Below are positions 7,476 to 15,241 of a DNA stretch of 16,167 nucleotides, one piece after another. The DNA lies in assembly GCA_025362765.1 (NCBI GenBank), contig JANYFI010000290.1:1-16167 (forward strand), read 5' to 3'. The notes under the pieces are model-generated. The model did not search any database. It was not told where the DNA came from and saw nothing but the letters and a program-made list of their open reading frames with translations. The first letter of the stretch is position 1; each line of letters begins with the position of its first letter. Both the position numbers and the translations under genes were made by a program. Source of the DNA: Ferruginibacter sp. (GTDB lineage: Bacteria; Bacteroidota; Bacteroidia; Chitinophagales; Chitinophagaceae).

Positions 7476-8996
7476 CTAAAAATCAATTTTAGCGAAACAG
7501 ATTTGTTGACGGTACGAACAAGGAACTATTAATTGGCGGGCACCGGTTTGCTTTGCGAATCTAATCATATACTCATACCCTTTTTCATAACTTTTCAGGC
7601 TGGGGTTACGGGTTAATATACCATCCCCGTCCACTACGTTATCAATCAGCAACTGGTTTCGTTTGTCTGAATTATTGAATAGGAAATGAATACCATCGCC
7701 ACTGTTAAAGGTAGCGTACGATAAATAATTGTCCGTAATGTCAGCATATTGTTCTTTGTGAATGATATTGCTCCACTCTGTTACGCCTTTATTATCGATA
7801 CTTTGCACGAGGATATTGTAATAATAATATCTGTTGTTATTATAATTATTAAAACTGTTGTAAGGCCGGTAATAGCCGCCATAGTAAGGGCTGTAGTAGT
7901 TATAATAGTAGGGATTACTAAAAGGTGAGTTGTATAAATAATCCCACCGGTTCCATTGATTGTTGTTGCCACTTGTCTGGGAAGAAAAATCTTCTGCCAC
8001 CAATAAATAACCGCCGTCGTTTTTTAAGATAAGATTGCGGATAAAATAATCATTAAACGCGAATTTTAAACCACCTTTTTCTTTTGCAATGCTTCGTATA
8101 CTATCCGGGAGCGGATTAAATACACTGGTATAAATACTATCGCCTTTTATATCCCACACCGAAGCATAGATGCCGGTTATATTGCCCCTGCGTTCACCGT
8201 AATAAAATGAACTCAATACATACCGTTTATTGATATTATCTACTTTAATTTTCACTTCATCTATATAAGTCCTTTTTAGGGGGAGCTCCCGATAGGTGAA
8301 TGTATCCTGCATTGCAGCCTTGGTAACCAGGTCAAGCGTTCCAATATCATCCCTGGCGCTGGATTTGGTGGATTTTGCAAACACAAAATTGCCTTCATTG
8401 TCTACAAAAAAATCACTTAGTACATCCTTTCTTTCGCTGTATCCCATTACCTGGCGGCTTTTGTGTATCGGGTGTAGCTGGCTATCAAACAATAGCGTGG
8501 CAAAATTAAACCGCTCATCTTTTTTCTGAATTTTAAACACCATTATTTTTTGCTTGTCTTCACTGGCTATTACGTTGTAAATTTTGTTATCGCCAAAAGT
8601 ACCTACCTGGGTTGTATCCAGCAGAACCGGTTCATATAATTTTTTAACATTCCCATCAATTTTAGCGGCCATGCAATACACAACCCCTCTTTTTTGATAT
8701 TGATAAATCAGGTAAAAAAAATCCTGGTAGACTACAAAATCAACATTAAACGCCTTAGATGGAATAAAATCAAGGTCAACCTTTTCCTTTAAGTCCATAT
8801 CGCCCTGGTACACAGAAATGGCATACTTTGAACTTACATTTTTAAATACCAGGATATTACCGCTTACTTTACCAATAATTTCGAAATCCATGTCCCGGCT
8901 ATTTTCTTTTAATACATCCGAGTAAGTAATTTTTTGCGCAAGGGAACATGCCGGCAATAAAAACAATAACACATTAAACAAAATTCTTCCGTTCAT
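7476..8996 (-). CDS. Secreted protein of unknown function with Tyr/Asn-rich tract
   Basis: This 506-residue protein has a signal peptide (1-20, ending PACSLA before QKITYSD), so it is exported. Most of it reads as repeated short beta strands (ILVFKNVSSKYAISVY, FFYLIYQYQKRGVVYCM, GNFVFAKS, GGYLLVAED), suggesting a beta-propeller-like or otherwise beta-rich fold. Residues about 353-394 form a striking Tyr/Asn/Pro tract (DYLYNSPFSNPYYYNYY and onward), after which beta-like sequence resumes. I know of similar uncharacterised Chitinophagaceae proteins but no function. It is the most upstream gene of the minus-strand run that includes the DUF6427-type gene, PurQ and the two Dsb genes, separated from the next by about 220 bases. 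Its upstream region is shared with the divergent epimerase gene at 9183. Confidence 0.6.
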   Translation of the reverse strand: MNGRILFNVLLFLLPACSLAQKITYSDVLKENSRDMDFEIIGKVSGNILVFKNVSSKYAISVYQGDMDLKEKVDLDFIPSKAFNVDFVVYQDFFYLIYQYQKRGVVYCMAAKIDGNVKKLYEPVLLDTTQVGTFGDNKIYNVIASEDKQKIMVFKIQKKDERFNFATLLFDSQLHPIHKSRQVMGYSERKDVLSDFFVDNEGNFVFAKSTKSSARDDIGTLDLVTKAAMQDTFTYRELPLKRTYIDEVKIKVDNINKRYVLSSFYYGERRGNITGIYASVWDIKGDSIYTSVFNPLPDSIRSIAKEKGGLKFAFNDYFIRNLILKNDGGYLLVAEDFSSQTSGNNNQWNRWDYLYNSPFSNPYYYNYYSPYYGGYYRPYNSFNNYNNNRYYYYNILVQSIDNKGVTEWSNIIHKEQYADITDNYLSYATFNSGDGIHFLFNNSDKRNQLLIDNVVDGDGILTRNPSLKSYEKGYEYMIRFAKQTGARQLIVPCSYRQQICFAKIDF

Positions 8997-9182
8997 AACT
9001 GGGGGCGATTTTTATACATTAAAATTAAGCTTTAATCTTTTAATAAATTATAAACAAGATGAGCAAACTTTTGTTTTTACATAATTATAACCAATGTTTT
9101 ATTTATGTTAAAATTTTACCATCGGGTGAAGTAAACAAGCGTTGATGCCACAAACATTTAAAAATATACTTAACCATATTTC

Positions 9183-10106
9183 ATGCATACAATATTAATA
9201 TCCGGAGGTACGGGAATGATTGGCAAAACCCTCACAAAGCTCCTGCTAAAAAATGGGTATGAAGTGATTATATTGACGAGACATTTACCCACCAATAATC
9301 TGGCAACGCCTGGTTTGAGTTACGCCATCTGGGACATAACAAAACAAATAATTGACAATAGGGCCATCGAAAAAGCGGATCACATCATACATCTCGCCGG
9401 CGCTGGCGTGGTAGATAAAAAATGGACAAGTGCCTACAAAAAAGAAATTCAGGATAGTCGTACTGAAAGCAGCCGGTTACTGGTTAGTACTTTAAAAAAC
9501 TTTCCCAATAAAGTTAAAACGGTAGCGAGTGCTTCGGCCATTGGCTGGTACGGGGCGGACGCAACTGGCACAAAGCCATTTGTAGAAACCGAGACTTCTT
9601 CAAAAGACTTTTTGGGCGAAACCTGCCGACTGTGGGAAGAAAGCGTTGCCCCGGTTGAGGCATTGGAAGTACGCCTGGTAAAATTACGCACCGGCATAGT
9701 GTTAAGTAATAGCGGAGGCGCCCTTGCGGAATTTAAAAAACCACTCAAATTAGGTGTTGCCGGCATTTTGGGGGATGGCAAACAAATAGTGAGCTGGATA
9801 CATGTTGATGACTTATGTAGAATGTACATCAGCGCTATAGAAAACAACAATTTATCAGGCGCTTATAATGCAGTCGCCCCCTTACCGGTATCCAATAAAA
9901 CCCTTACACTTGAACTGGCGAAACAGTTAAACGGGAACCGGTTTATTCCCCTGCACGTTCCGATATTTGTTTTAAAAATAATGATGGGCGAAAGAAGTGT
10001 TGAAGTGCTAAAAAGTAATACGGTGAGTTGTGCAAAAATTCAACAGACCGGGTTTGATTTTATTTATCCCGATATTGAAAGTGCTTTGAAAGAATTGTGC
10101 GAATAA
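9183..10106 (+). CDS. TIGR01777 family epimerase-like NAD(P)-binding protein
   Basis: This 307-residue cytoplasmic short-chain dehydrogenase-like protein has the Rossmann motif ISGGTGMIGK (6-15), HLAGAGVVDKKW (70-81), SASAIGWYG (116-124), LRTGIVLS (168-175) and SWIHVDDL (204-211). The C-terminal tail (about 250-303, with PLHVPIFVLKIMMGE and QTGFDFIYP) is the DUF1731-type extension typical of the TIGR01777/YfcH/SulA group. Length is normal (about 300). In place of the usual YxxxK the family carries Y123 in GWYG, so true epimerase activity is doubtful; the substrate is unknown. It stands alone on the plus strand, divergent from the secreted protein gene and convergent with the ABC permease gene. 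The gap after its stop holds a long palindrome. Confidence 0.9.
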   Translation: MHTILISGGTGMIGKTLTKLLLKNGYEVIILTRHLPTNNLATPGLSYAIWDITKQIIDNRAIEKADHIIHLAGAGVVDKKWTSAYKKEIQDSRTESSRLLVSTLKNFPNKVKTVASASAIGWYGADATGTKPFVETETSSKDFLGETCRLWEESVAPVEALEVRLVKLRTGIVLSNSGGALAEFKKPLKLGVAGILGDGKQIVSWIHVDDLCRMYISAIENNNLSGAYNAVAPLPVSNKTLTLELAKQLNGNRFIPLHVPIFVLKIMMGERSVEVLKSNTVSCAKIQQTGFDFIYPDIESALKELCE

Positions 10107-10194
10107 TTTCACACAAATAATACTACGAATACAAAGGACGCAACGACAAGCAACATTTTGTGACCGTTGTTTTCTTTGTTCGCTTTGCGTGAAA
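10107..10194. repeat. Long nested imperfect palindrome between convergent genes (probable bidirectional terminator or REP-like element)
   Basis: The outer arms TTTCACACAAA (10107-10117) and TTTGCGTGAAA (10184-10194) pair at 10 of 11 positions. Inside them ACAAAG (10131-10136) pairs with CTTTGT (10174-10179), and CAACG (10141-10145) with CGTTG (10165-10169), separated by a 4x4 internal loop. The element fills almost the whole gap between the stop codons of the epimerase gene and the ABC permease gene. A transcription stop for both is plausible, although no clean T-run follows the stem. Confidence 0.55.
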
Positions 10195-10199
10195 CCAAT

Positions 10200-11024
10200 C
10201 TACAGATCGGTTTTTATAATTCTGTTATAGCTCCACCAGCAAAACAGCACCAGGTAAGCCGCACACAACACCATTACTATTGAAGTATAGTCGGTCGGCA
10301 TCACGCCTCTTGCCAATCCTTTTAAGGGGTTATCCGGAAAAGTCAGCAACCCGTCAGCAGCATTCATTGGCAGGTAATCACCCATACTGCCCAAATCCAG
10401 CCCATCATCTTTTCTTAATTTGATACTCCATACATCCAGTAACTGCGACACAAAATTTTCAAAGCCCATGTAAATAAAAAATACGCCGGTGGCAAAACCG
10501 GTACGCCTGATGAGCACACTTATTAACAATGCCACCATATTATAGGTAAGCGCTTTTAAAAAGAAAAATCCTGTGTGAGAAAAACCATCCAGCGAAAAAG
10601 AAGTACACGACGCAAGCCCAAAAATTAATGCGGTTGCAATAACAATAAGGGTACTTAGCAACGCGGCAATAAGTGCCGTCATCATTTTCACTTCTATAAA
10701 TTGTTTACGGCCCCATCCGTCAATTATATTCTGGCGGTGCGTACGGTAAGTAAATTCATTCGTCATCAGCATGATGATCAATAAGGCTGGCAGCAGTAAT
10801 ATCCATCCTGCGGCATAACTAGTAGTTTGCCAGGTTTTATCAAAATCATAGGGCGAAAATTTACCTATCATTTTGGCGGCACTTACTTCGCTGAACATAT
10901 TTTTATTAACGCTGTAAATAACATAATTAATAGCCACCACGCCCAAGGCAAAAAAACTGCTTAGTATGATGAAGGCATTGTAATTTTTAATTTTCAGCCA
11001 TTCTATCTTTAATAATTTTATCAT
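10200..11024 (-). CDS. ABC-2 type transporter permease
   Basis: This 274-residue inner-membrane protein has six predicted transmembrane segments at about 17-38, 70-88, 114-138, 151-171, 175-195 and 247-266. After the second segment the cytoplasmic stretch EFTYRTHRQNIIDGWGRKQF (90-109) matches the ABC-2 pattern, in which a charged coupling helix sits between membrane helices 2 and 3. Its start is 17 bases after the stop of the ATPase gene, so the two form one transporter, presumably two ATPases with two permeases acting as an exporter. The substrate cannot be told from sequence. The polar loop of about 50 residues between helices 5 and 6 (200-246) is relatively long and Asp/Gly-rich. Confidence 0.85.
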   Translation of the reverse strand: MIKLLKIEWLKIKNYNAFIILSSFFALGVVAINYVIYSVNKNMFSEVSAAKMIGKFSPYDFDKTWQTTSYAAGWILLLPALLIIMLMTNEFTYRTHRQNIIDGWGRKQFIEVKMMTALIAALLSTLIVIATALIFGLASCTSFSLDGFSHTGFFFLKALTYNMVALLISVLIRRTGFATGVFFIYMGFENFVSQLLDVWSIKLRKDDGLDLGSMGDYLPMNAADGLLTFPDNPLKGLARGVMPTDYTSIVMVLCAAYLVLFCWWSYNRIIKTDL

Positions 11025-11041
11025 AAAAAATGAAATTTTAA

Positions 11042-11929
11042 TTAGTTGGTTAACTCAAAGAACTTGGATTCCAGGCTTTTCTTTTTCAGTTGCATATAAT
11101 TGAGTACAACACCATTGTCAAAACAATAGCGGTTAATATTTTCCAGGTTGGTAGTGCCAACAGGATAAAACAATTGCACTAAGTTACCCTGCTCTTTGAT
11201 ATTGCTATATCCATTCAATTGTCCAATGATGACTTTTAATTTTTCCATATCGGCGGCACCCAGTTCCACAATGTCATCGTTGGCTAAAATTTCATTTACA
11301 TCGCCGGTGGCAACCAATTTTCCTTTCTTCAAAATGGCTACATGGGTGCATACTTTTTCCACCTCATCTAATAAATGGCTGGCCATAATAATGGTTTTTC
11401 CCTGCTGGTGTAGTTGCTTTATTAGTTCTCTTATTTCCGCAATACCTACCGGATCCAGCCCGTTAGTGGGTTCATCAAAAATCAATACATCCGGGTTGCC
11501 CAGCAGGCAGGACGCAATGGCGAGCCGTTGCTTCATGCCCAATGAATAAGTACTGAACCTGGAGTCTTTTCGCTCGGTGAGATTTACCATTTCCAATACT
11601 TTCGGAATATCTTCCTCTCCTCTTTCCTTAATGGCCGCGGTAATTTTTAAATTTCTCACCGCAGATAAATAATGATAAAAATTAGGTGTCTCCAAAAACG
11701 TTCCGATTTTCCTGCGGCTATTCTCATCTGGCAATGCATCAAACAGGGTGTAACTACCCGTAGTAGGTTTTAAAATATCCATGATGATACCGAGCATGGT
11801 AGTTTTACCGCTGCCATTAGGGCCGAGTATACCAAAAACCGATCCCGTTGGAACGCTGAATGTTACGCCCTTGAGGGCCTGCACCGCTCCATAGTTCTTA
11901 CATAAGTTTTCAACAGAAAGAATTGACAT
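11042..11929 (-). CDS. ABC transporter ATP-binding protein
   Basis: This 295-residue ATPase powers the adjacent ABC-2 permease. Numbered from the chosen start it has Walker A GPNGSGKT (36-43), the signature YSLGMKQR (128-135; a variant of LSGGQ usual in this exporter class), Walker B VLIFDEP (148-154) and the switch His in ASHLLDE (H185). The accessory C-terminal region (about 215-295) is typical of DrrA/NatA/CcmA-like exporters. The start at 11929 (MSILSVENLCKNYG) places the first strand of the nucleotide-binding domain at the N-terminus. An upstream in-frame ATG at 11998 would add 23 residues with no family support. The metzincin gene ends 74 bases upstream on the same strand and may share the transcript. 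Confidence 0.9.
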   Translation of the reverse strand: MSILSVENLCKNYGAVQALKGVTFSVPTGSVFGILGPNGSGKTTMLGIIMDILKPTTGSYTLFDALPDENSRRKIGTFLETPNFYHYLSAVRNLKITAAIKERGEEDIPKVLEMVNLTERKDSRFSTYSLGMKQRLAIASCLLGNPDVLIFDEPTNGLDPVGIAEIRELIKQLHQQGKTIIMASHLLDEVEKVCTHVAILKKGKLVATGDVNEILANDDIVELGAADMEKLKVIIGQLNGYSNIKEQGNLVQLFYPVGTTNLENINRYCFDNGVVLNYMQLKKKSLESKFFELTN

Positions 11930-12003
11930 AAGGACTTTTAAATTTAGGATTTGAAGATAAGTGATTTTATAACTGTTGACTACATCAATTGGGATCAACG
12001 GTG

Positions 12004-12657
12004 TTATGGCTGGTGTTGCTGGTGCCAGATGTTGCTGAAATTTCCTATCATGGCAACACCGCTCCGGTTGTAAGGAAGCCGTGATAGCCGCAGATTGTCA
12101 ATATCTTCCTGTTGTACTTTACGGCTAAACGGATTCATGGTTCCACCGGGAGCCAGCGGCACTGCAACGGGGCTATACTGAAATTGCGGATCAACGATGG
12201 TTCCTCTTGGATACATAATGCCAGGTGTTCCCTTGCCGCGGATATCCAGCATTTCCGGGTGATCCAGCCCAATGGTATGGCCGTATTCATGTGCTGCCGT
12301 GGTGGAATTATTCAGCAGGTTATCTAACAAAAAATAGCCGGTGTTACTGCCTAACCCATCCACAAAAGAAATACTACCAGCGGCAAAAGCTTCTACCCTG
12401 AAATAATTATTGCGGCGATTATCGTTTTCAAACACCATTTCAGGCGTGAGTGATTTAGCCCAGATACCTTCAATTTCGAATACTACATCATACACCGTAT
12501 TCTTAATCCGCACTTTTCCTTTGGCTTCATTCCAGTGATCCGCAATGTCTTTCGCTATAGAAACGCTTAATACATCATTTGCCGAATCACCATAAAAAAA
12601 TAATACCGAATGGACGCAAAGCTGGCGACTGGCTGGTTTTATTTCCGCTTCTCCCAT
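12004..12657 (-). CDS. Small metzincin-type zinc metalloprotease (M10-like), no signal peptide
   Basis: This 217-residue protein carries the extended zinc-binding motif HEYGHTIGLDH (123-133), with ligands H123, H127 and H133 and catalytic E124. A Met-turn candidate GIMYP (146-150) follows, which together define a metzincin. I recall similar roughly 200-residue 'peptidase M10' proteins in Bacteroidota with the same GxPGIMYPRGT block. The N-terminus (MGEAEIKPAS) shows no signal peptide, lipobox or propeptide cysteine switch, and an in-frame TGA a few codons upstream rules out a longer form. It may act inside the cell or leave by a non-classical route; substrate unknown. It precedes the ABC exporter genes on the same strand, so export by that transporter is a speculative possibility. 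It is divergent from the Rieske oxygenase gene. Confidence 0.8.
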   Translation of the reverse strand: MGEAEIKPASRQLCVHSVLFFYGDSANDVLSVSIAKDIADHWNEAKGKVRIKNTVYDVVFEIEGIWAKSLTPEMVFENDNRRNNYFRVEAFAAGSISFVDGLGSNTGYFLLDNLLNNSTTAAHEYGHTIGLDHPEMLDIRGKGTPGIMYPRGTIVDPQFQYSPVAVPLAPGGTMNPFSRKVQQEDIDNLRLSRLPYNRSGVAMIGNFSNIWHQQHQP

Positions 12658-12685
12658 TGTATAAAATTTAAAAAGTCATCTTCTC

Positions 12686-12722
12686 TTCTCCGTCCTTCAG
12701 GACGGAGAAATTCAGGACGGAG
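12686..12722. repeat. REP-like hairpin with duplicated right arm
   Basis: A perfect 10-base-pair inverted repeat, TTCTCCGTCC (12686-12695) and GGACGGAGAA (12700-12709), encloses a TTCA tetraloop. The loop plus right arm, TTCAGGACGGAG (12696-12707), is repeated exactly at 12711-12722, a 15-base period. The left arm could therefore pair with either copy. It is much more GC-rich than its surroundings and lies between divergent genes, where no terminator is needed. This looks like a small dispersed repeat. Confidence 0.65.
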
Positions 12723-12820
12723 CTTTTCACCAATAAATATACAATCAATCATTACCATTATTAACTCTTTTAATTTACTGGTGTTGGCATTATATTTTTT
12801 AACTTGGGCAAATTTATTGT

Positions 12821-13909
12821 ATGAATGAATTCAATGTACATCCGAATATAGCAAAAGCCAGTACCATTTCAACCGATGTGTATACCAGCGAAGTTGTTTT
12901 TGAAGCAGCAAAAGAAAAAATTTTCGCCCCTTCCTGGCAGTTTATTGGCAGTAAGGAACTGGTAAAATTTAATGGCGATGTACAACCTTTCACCTTGCTG
13001 GAAAATTACATGAACGAGCCATTGATGCTTACCAAAGACGCGGTTGGTGAAGTGCATTGCCTGAGCAACGTATGCACCCACCGTGGCAACCTGGTTGCCT
13101 ATAAACAATGCAGCAAAGCAAATAATTTACGATGCAAATACCATGGCCGGCTATTTGATCTCTCAGGCAAATTCATTTCTATGCCAGAGTTTAAAGAGGT
13201 TGAAAACTTTCCCTGCGAAACGGATAACCTTCCCGTATTGCCGTTATTTAGCTGGGGCAATCTATTGTTCACCAGTTTGCACCAACAAGAAACAGCATTT
13301 CACTATTTTAGTGAGATGATAGAACGCCTGCATTGGCTGCCGGTAGAAGAATTTGTTTATCGTCCCGATTTGAACAAGTCTTTTGATATTGATGCCAATT
13401 GGGCTTTGTATTGCGAAAATTACCTGGAAGGTTTTCACATTCCTTTTGTGCATGCAGCCCTGAATGCGGCATTGAGTTTTGGCGATTATACCACAGAACT
13501 CTATGCCAAAGCCAGTCTGCAACTGGGCGTAAGTAAAGATGGCACCAATTGTTTTGATTTACCCGAAAGTTCCATTGACTATGGAACCAACGTAGCGGCT
13601 TATTATTTTTGGGTATATCCCAACATGATGTTTAATTTTTATCCCTGGGGCTTATCGGTAAATATTGTAAGACCTGTTGCAGTAAATAAAACAAAGGTTG
13701 AGTTTTTAACTTTTATGTGGAAAGAAGAAAAGTACGATAAAGGTGCCGGCAGCGACCTGGATAAAGTAGAAATGGAAGACGAAGAAATTGTACAAAATGT
13801 ACAAAAAGGAATTGTATCAAGATTTTACCGGCACGGCCGTTATTCTGTTACAAGAGAACAGGGCACACATCATTTTCACCGCCTGCTGGCAGAGAGTTTA
13901 AATCATTAA
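12821..13909 (+). CDS. Rieske [2Fe-2S] non-haem iron oxygenase, alpha-subunit type
   Basis: This 362-residue cytoplasmic oxygenase has an N-terminal Rieske domain (about 37-150) with both [2Fe-2S] ligand pairs, C85-T-H87 and C105-K-Y-H108. The C-terminal catalytic domain holds the mononuclear iron site in CENYLEGFHIPFVH: N200 bridges, and H206 and H211 are ligands. The acidic ligand is probably D320 in KVEMEDEEIVQNVQKG. This arrangement and the spacing resemble the choline monooxygenase / glycine-betaine oxygenase / CntA branch more than ring-dihydroxylating dioxygenases, but the substrate cannot be assigned. No ferredoxin or flavin reductase gene lies in the window, so electrons must come from a partner encoded elsewhere. 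It stands alone on the plus strand, with the REP-like hairpin about 100 bases upstream. Confidence 0.9.
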   Translation: MNEFNVHPNIAKASTISTDVYTSEVVFEAAKEKIFAPSWQFIGSKELVKFNGDVQPFTLLENYMNEPLMLTKDAVGEVHCLSNVCTHRGNLVAYKQCSKANNLRCKYHGRLFDLSGKFISMPEFKEVENFPCETDNLPVLPLFSWGNLLFTSLHQQETAFHYFSEMIERLHWLPVEEFVYRPDLNKSFDIDANWALYCENYLEGFHIPFVHAALNAALSFGDYTTELYAKASLQLGVSKDGTNCFDLPESSIDYGTNVAAYYFWVYPNMMFNFYPWGLSVNIVRPVAVNKTKVEFLTFMWKEEKYDKGAGSDLDKVEMEDEEIVQNVQKGIVSRFYRHGRYSVTREQGTHHFHRLLAESLNH

Positions 13910-13931
13910 CACATTAGTTTAGGGGGTAGCT

Positions 13932-13958
13932 GCTTTATCTAGTAGTAATAAATAAAGC
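13932..13958 (+). terminator. Weak AT-rich hairpin after the Rieske oxygenase gene
   Basis: A 7-base-pair stem, GCTTTAT (13932-13938) with ATAAAGC (13952-13958), lies 20 bases after the stop codon with a 13-base loop. It is AT-rich and lacks a clear U-tract, so termination is only a possibility. Confidence 0.3.
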
Positions 13959-13974
13959 TAATTCCTTCACAAAA

Positions 13975-14016
13975 TACAAAAACGGCCTCAACGAGATCAG
14001 ATCCGCTGAGGACGTT
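13975..14016 (-). terminator. Rho-independent-like terminator of the GH16 gene
   Basis: AACGTCCTCA (minus strand, 14016-14007) pairs with TGAGGCCGTT (13990-13981) at 9 of 10 positions around a 16-base loop. On the minus strand the stem is followed by GTTTTTGTATTTT. It lies 50 bases past the GH16 stop codon, in the gap shared with the convergent Rieske oxygenase gene. Confidence 0.6.
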
Positions 14017-14065
14017 GCGTTTACCGGTTGCTGGTATTATATTATACCACTTTGGGTAAATCATT

Positions 14066-15241
14066 TTACTGTTGAAATACCCTCACATAATCCACTACCA
14101 TCCTTTGTGGAAATACAGTAGTAACATCAGGATTGCCTGGCCAAATTCCACCAACAGCTACATTAAAAATAAAGAAAAAGTTATTATTAAAAGGGTTGCT
14201 GGTTGCACCGACAAAATCCGAACTGCCAGCCGAGTAAATCATGACATCATCTAAGAAAATTTTTATACCATCCTGCTTCCAATCCATGCTGTATACATGA
14301 AACTGTTGATCAAAAGATCCACCGCTTAGAGTATAGTTTGTACCCTTCGACTTGTTTTGATTGCCGTCTCCTCCCCAATGCAATGTACTGTACATTTTAG
14401 CTGGGTTGTCTCCAAGCAATTCCAACATGTCTATTTCTCCACATGCAGGCCAGTTTACCGCATCTACGTTACTACCCAACAGCCATAGTGCAGGCCAAAT
14501 GCCTTGTCCTTTTGGCAATTTTGCACGTATGTCGATACGGCCATATTTAAAATCTTGTCTCCCTTTAGTAATCATCCGGGCAGAGGTATAATTGGCAGTG
14601 CCCAATTTTTCTTTTCGGGCTTCAATGATAAGGTTACCATTTGAAATAAATGAATTTTTATTGCTGCTGGTATAATTTTCCAGTTCACTATTTCCCCAGC
14701 CGCTGTTGCCGGTTTCGTAGCCCCAATTGCTCCTGTTTACCACACTTCCGCTAAATTCATCACTCCATACCAGTTTATAACCGGGATAGGTAGCTGGCGT
14801 TGAATAGCCAGTACTGTCTACAAGTAAATAGGTGCCATTTTCGTTGACAATAGTTCCGATAGCATCGGCCTTTGCAATGCTGCAATTTTGAGGATTGGAT
14901 AGGCGTACTTTAAAATCATTGTTATCTTTTCTAGTGCTGTCACCTGTAATAACAATAGAAATGTCACCGGTGGTTTGTCCTGCTGGTATAGATAAAGTAC
15001 CAGACGACGGTATATAGTCGGTATTTTCAACGGCAGAACCTGCGACCGTATTATACCTTATGGTTACTGTTGTTGTTGCGGCTTTGTTTAAGGTTACTTT
15101 AAATACAAGGCTGCTGTTGAGCACGGCTCTTTCCTTTGTGTTGCTTTCAATAGAAACTATTGTAGTATCGCTTAAGGACGAAGATTTCTTACAAGAGGAT
15201 AATAACAATATTCCTGTAAATAATTTCAATATTAGTTGCAT
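14066..15241 (-). CDS. GH16 family endo-beta-glucanase lipoprotein with Calx-beta domain
   Basis: This 391-residue surface lipoprotein has the lipobox LLSSC with the lipidated C17 and a KKSSS tether. A Calx-beta domain (about 27-134, with VENTDYIPSSGTLSIPAGQT) follows. The C-terminal glycoside hydrolase family 16 domain (about 155-391) begins LVWSDEFSG. The catalytic motif GEIDMLELLG gives nucleophile E269, D271 and acid/base E274. The extra residue in E-x-D-x-x-E marks the beta-bulge laminarinase/lichenase type, so the expected action is hydrolysis of beta-1,3- or beta-1,3-1,4-glucan. GIWPALWLLG and WPACGEIDM flank the cleft, and the terminal strand MVVDYVRVFQQ is typical of the family. It lies downstream of a SusE/F-like gene, consistent with a polysaccharide utilisation locus. 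Confidence 0.92.
   Translation of the reverse strand: MQLILKLFTGILLLSSCKKSSSLSDTTIVSIESNTKERAVLNSSLVFKVTLNKAATTTVTIRYNTVAGSAVENTDYIPSSGTLSIPAGQTTGDISIVITGDSTRKDNNDFKVRLSNPQNCSIAKADAIGTIVNENGTYLLVDSTGYSTPATYPGYKLVWSDEFSGSVVNRSNWGYETGNSGWGNSELENYTSSNKNSFISNGNLIIEARKEKLGTANYTSARMITKGRQDFKYGRIDIRAKLPKGQGIWPALWLLGSNVDAVNWPACGEIDMLELLGDNPAKMYSTLHWGGDGNQNKSKGTNYTLSGGSFDQQFHVYSMDWKQDGIKIFLDDVMIYSAGSSDFVGATSNPFNNNFFFIFNVAVGGIWPGNPDVTTVFPQRMVVDYVRVFQQ

Noticed and set aside
7475..7493. GCTAAAA/TTTTAGC hairpin overlapping the stop codon of the 506-residue gene
   Set aside because: Its right end overlaps the coding sequence, the stem is AT-rich and no T-run follows on the minus strand, so I do not call it a terminator.
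7781..7972. Ile/Thr-rich 63-codon frame on the same strand as the secreted protein
   Set aside because: It is an out-of-frame reading of the low-complexity Tyr/Asn codon tract in the 506-residue gene.
9449..9850. Minus-strand 133-codon open frame antisense to the epimerase-like gene
   Set aside because: It lies fully within a well-supported TIGR01777 gene and its translation has no family resemblance or plausible neighbour arrangement.
12784..12807. TTGG and TAACTTGG upstream of the Rieske oxygenase gene as a Bacteroidota promoter (TTG / TAnnTTTG)
   Set aside because: The spacing is about 13 bases instead of the expected roughly 19, and the -7 element has a mismatch.
12004..13909. Protease, ABC exporter and Rieske oxygenase considered as one new biosynthetic or peptide-processing system
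   Set aside because: No precursor peptide, leader motif or maturation enzyme is visible, and the oxygenase is on the opposite strand with a repeat element between. The grouping is probably coincidental.
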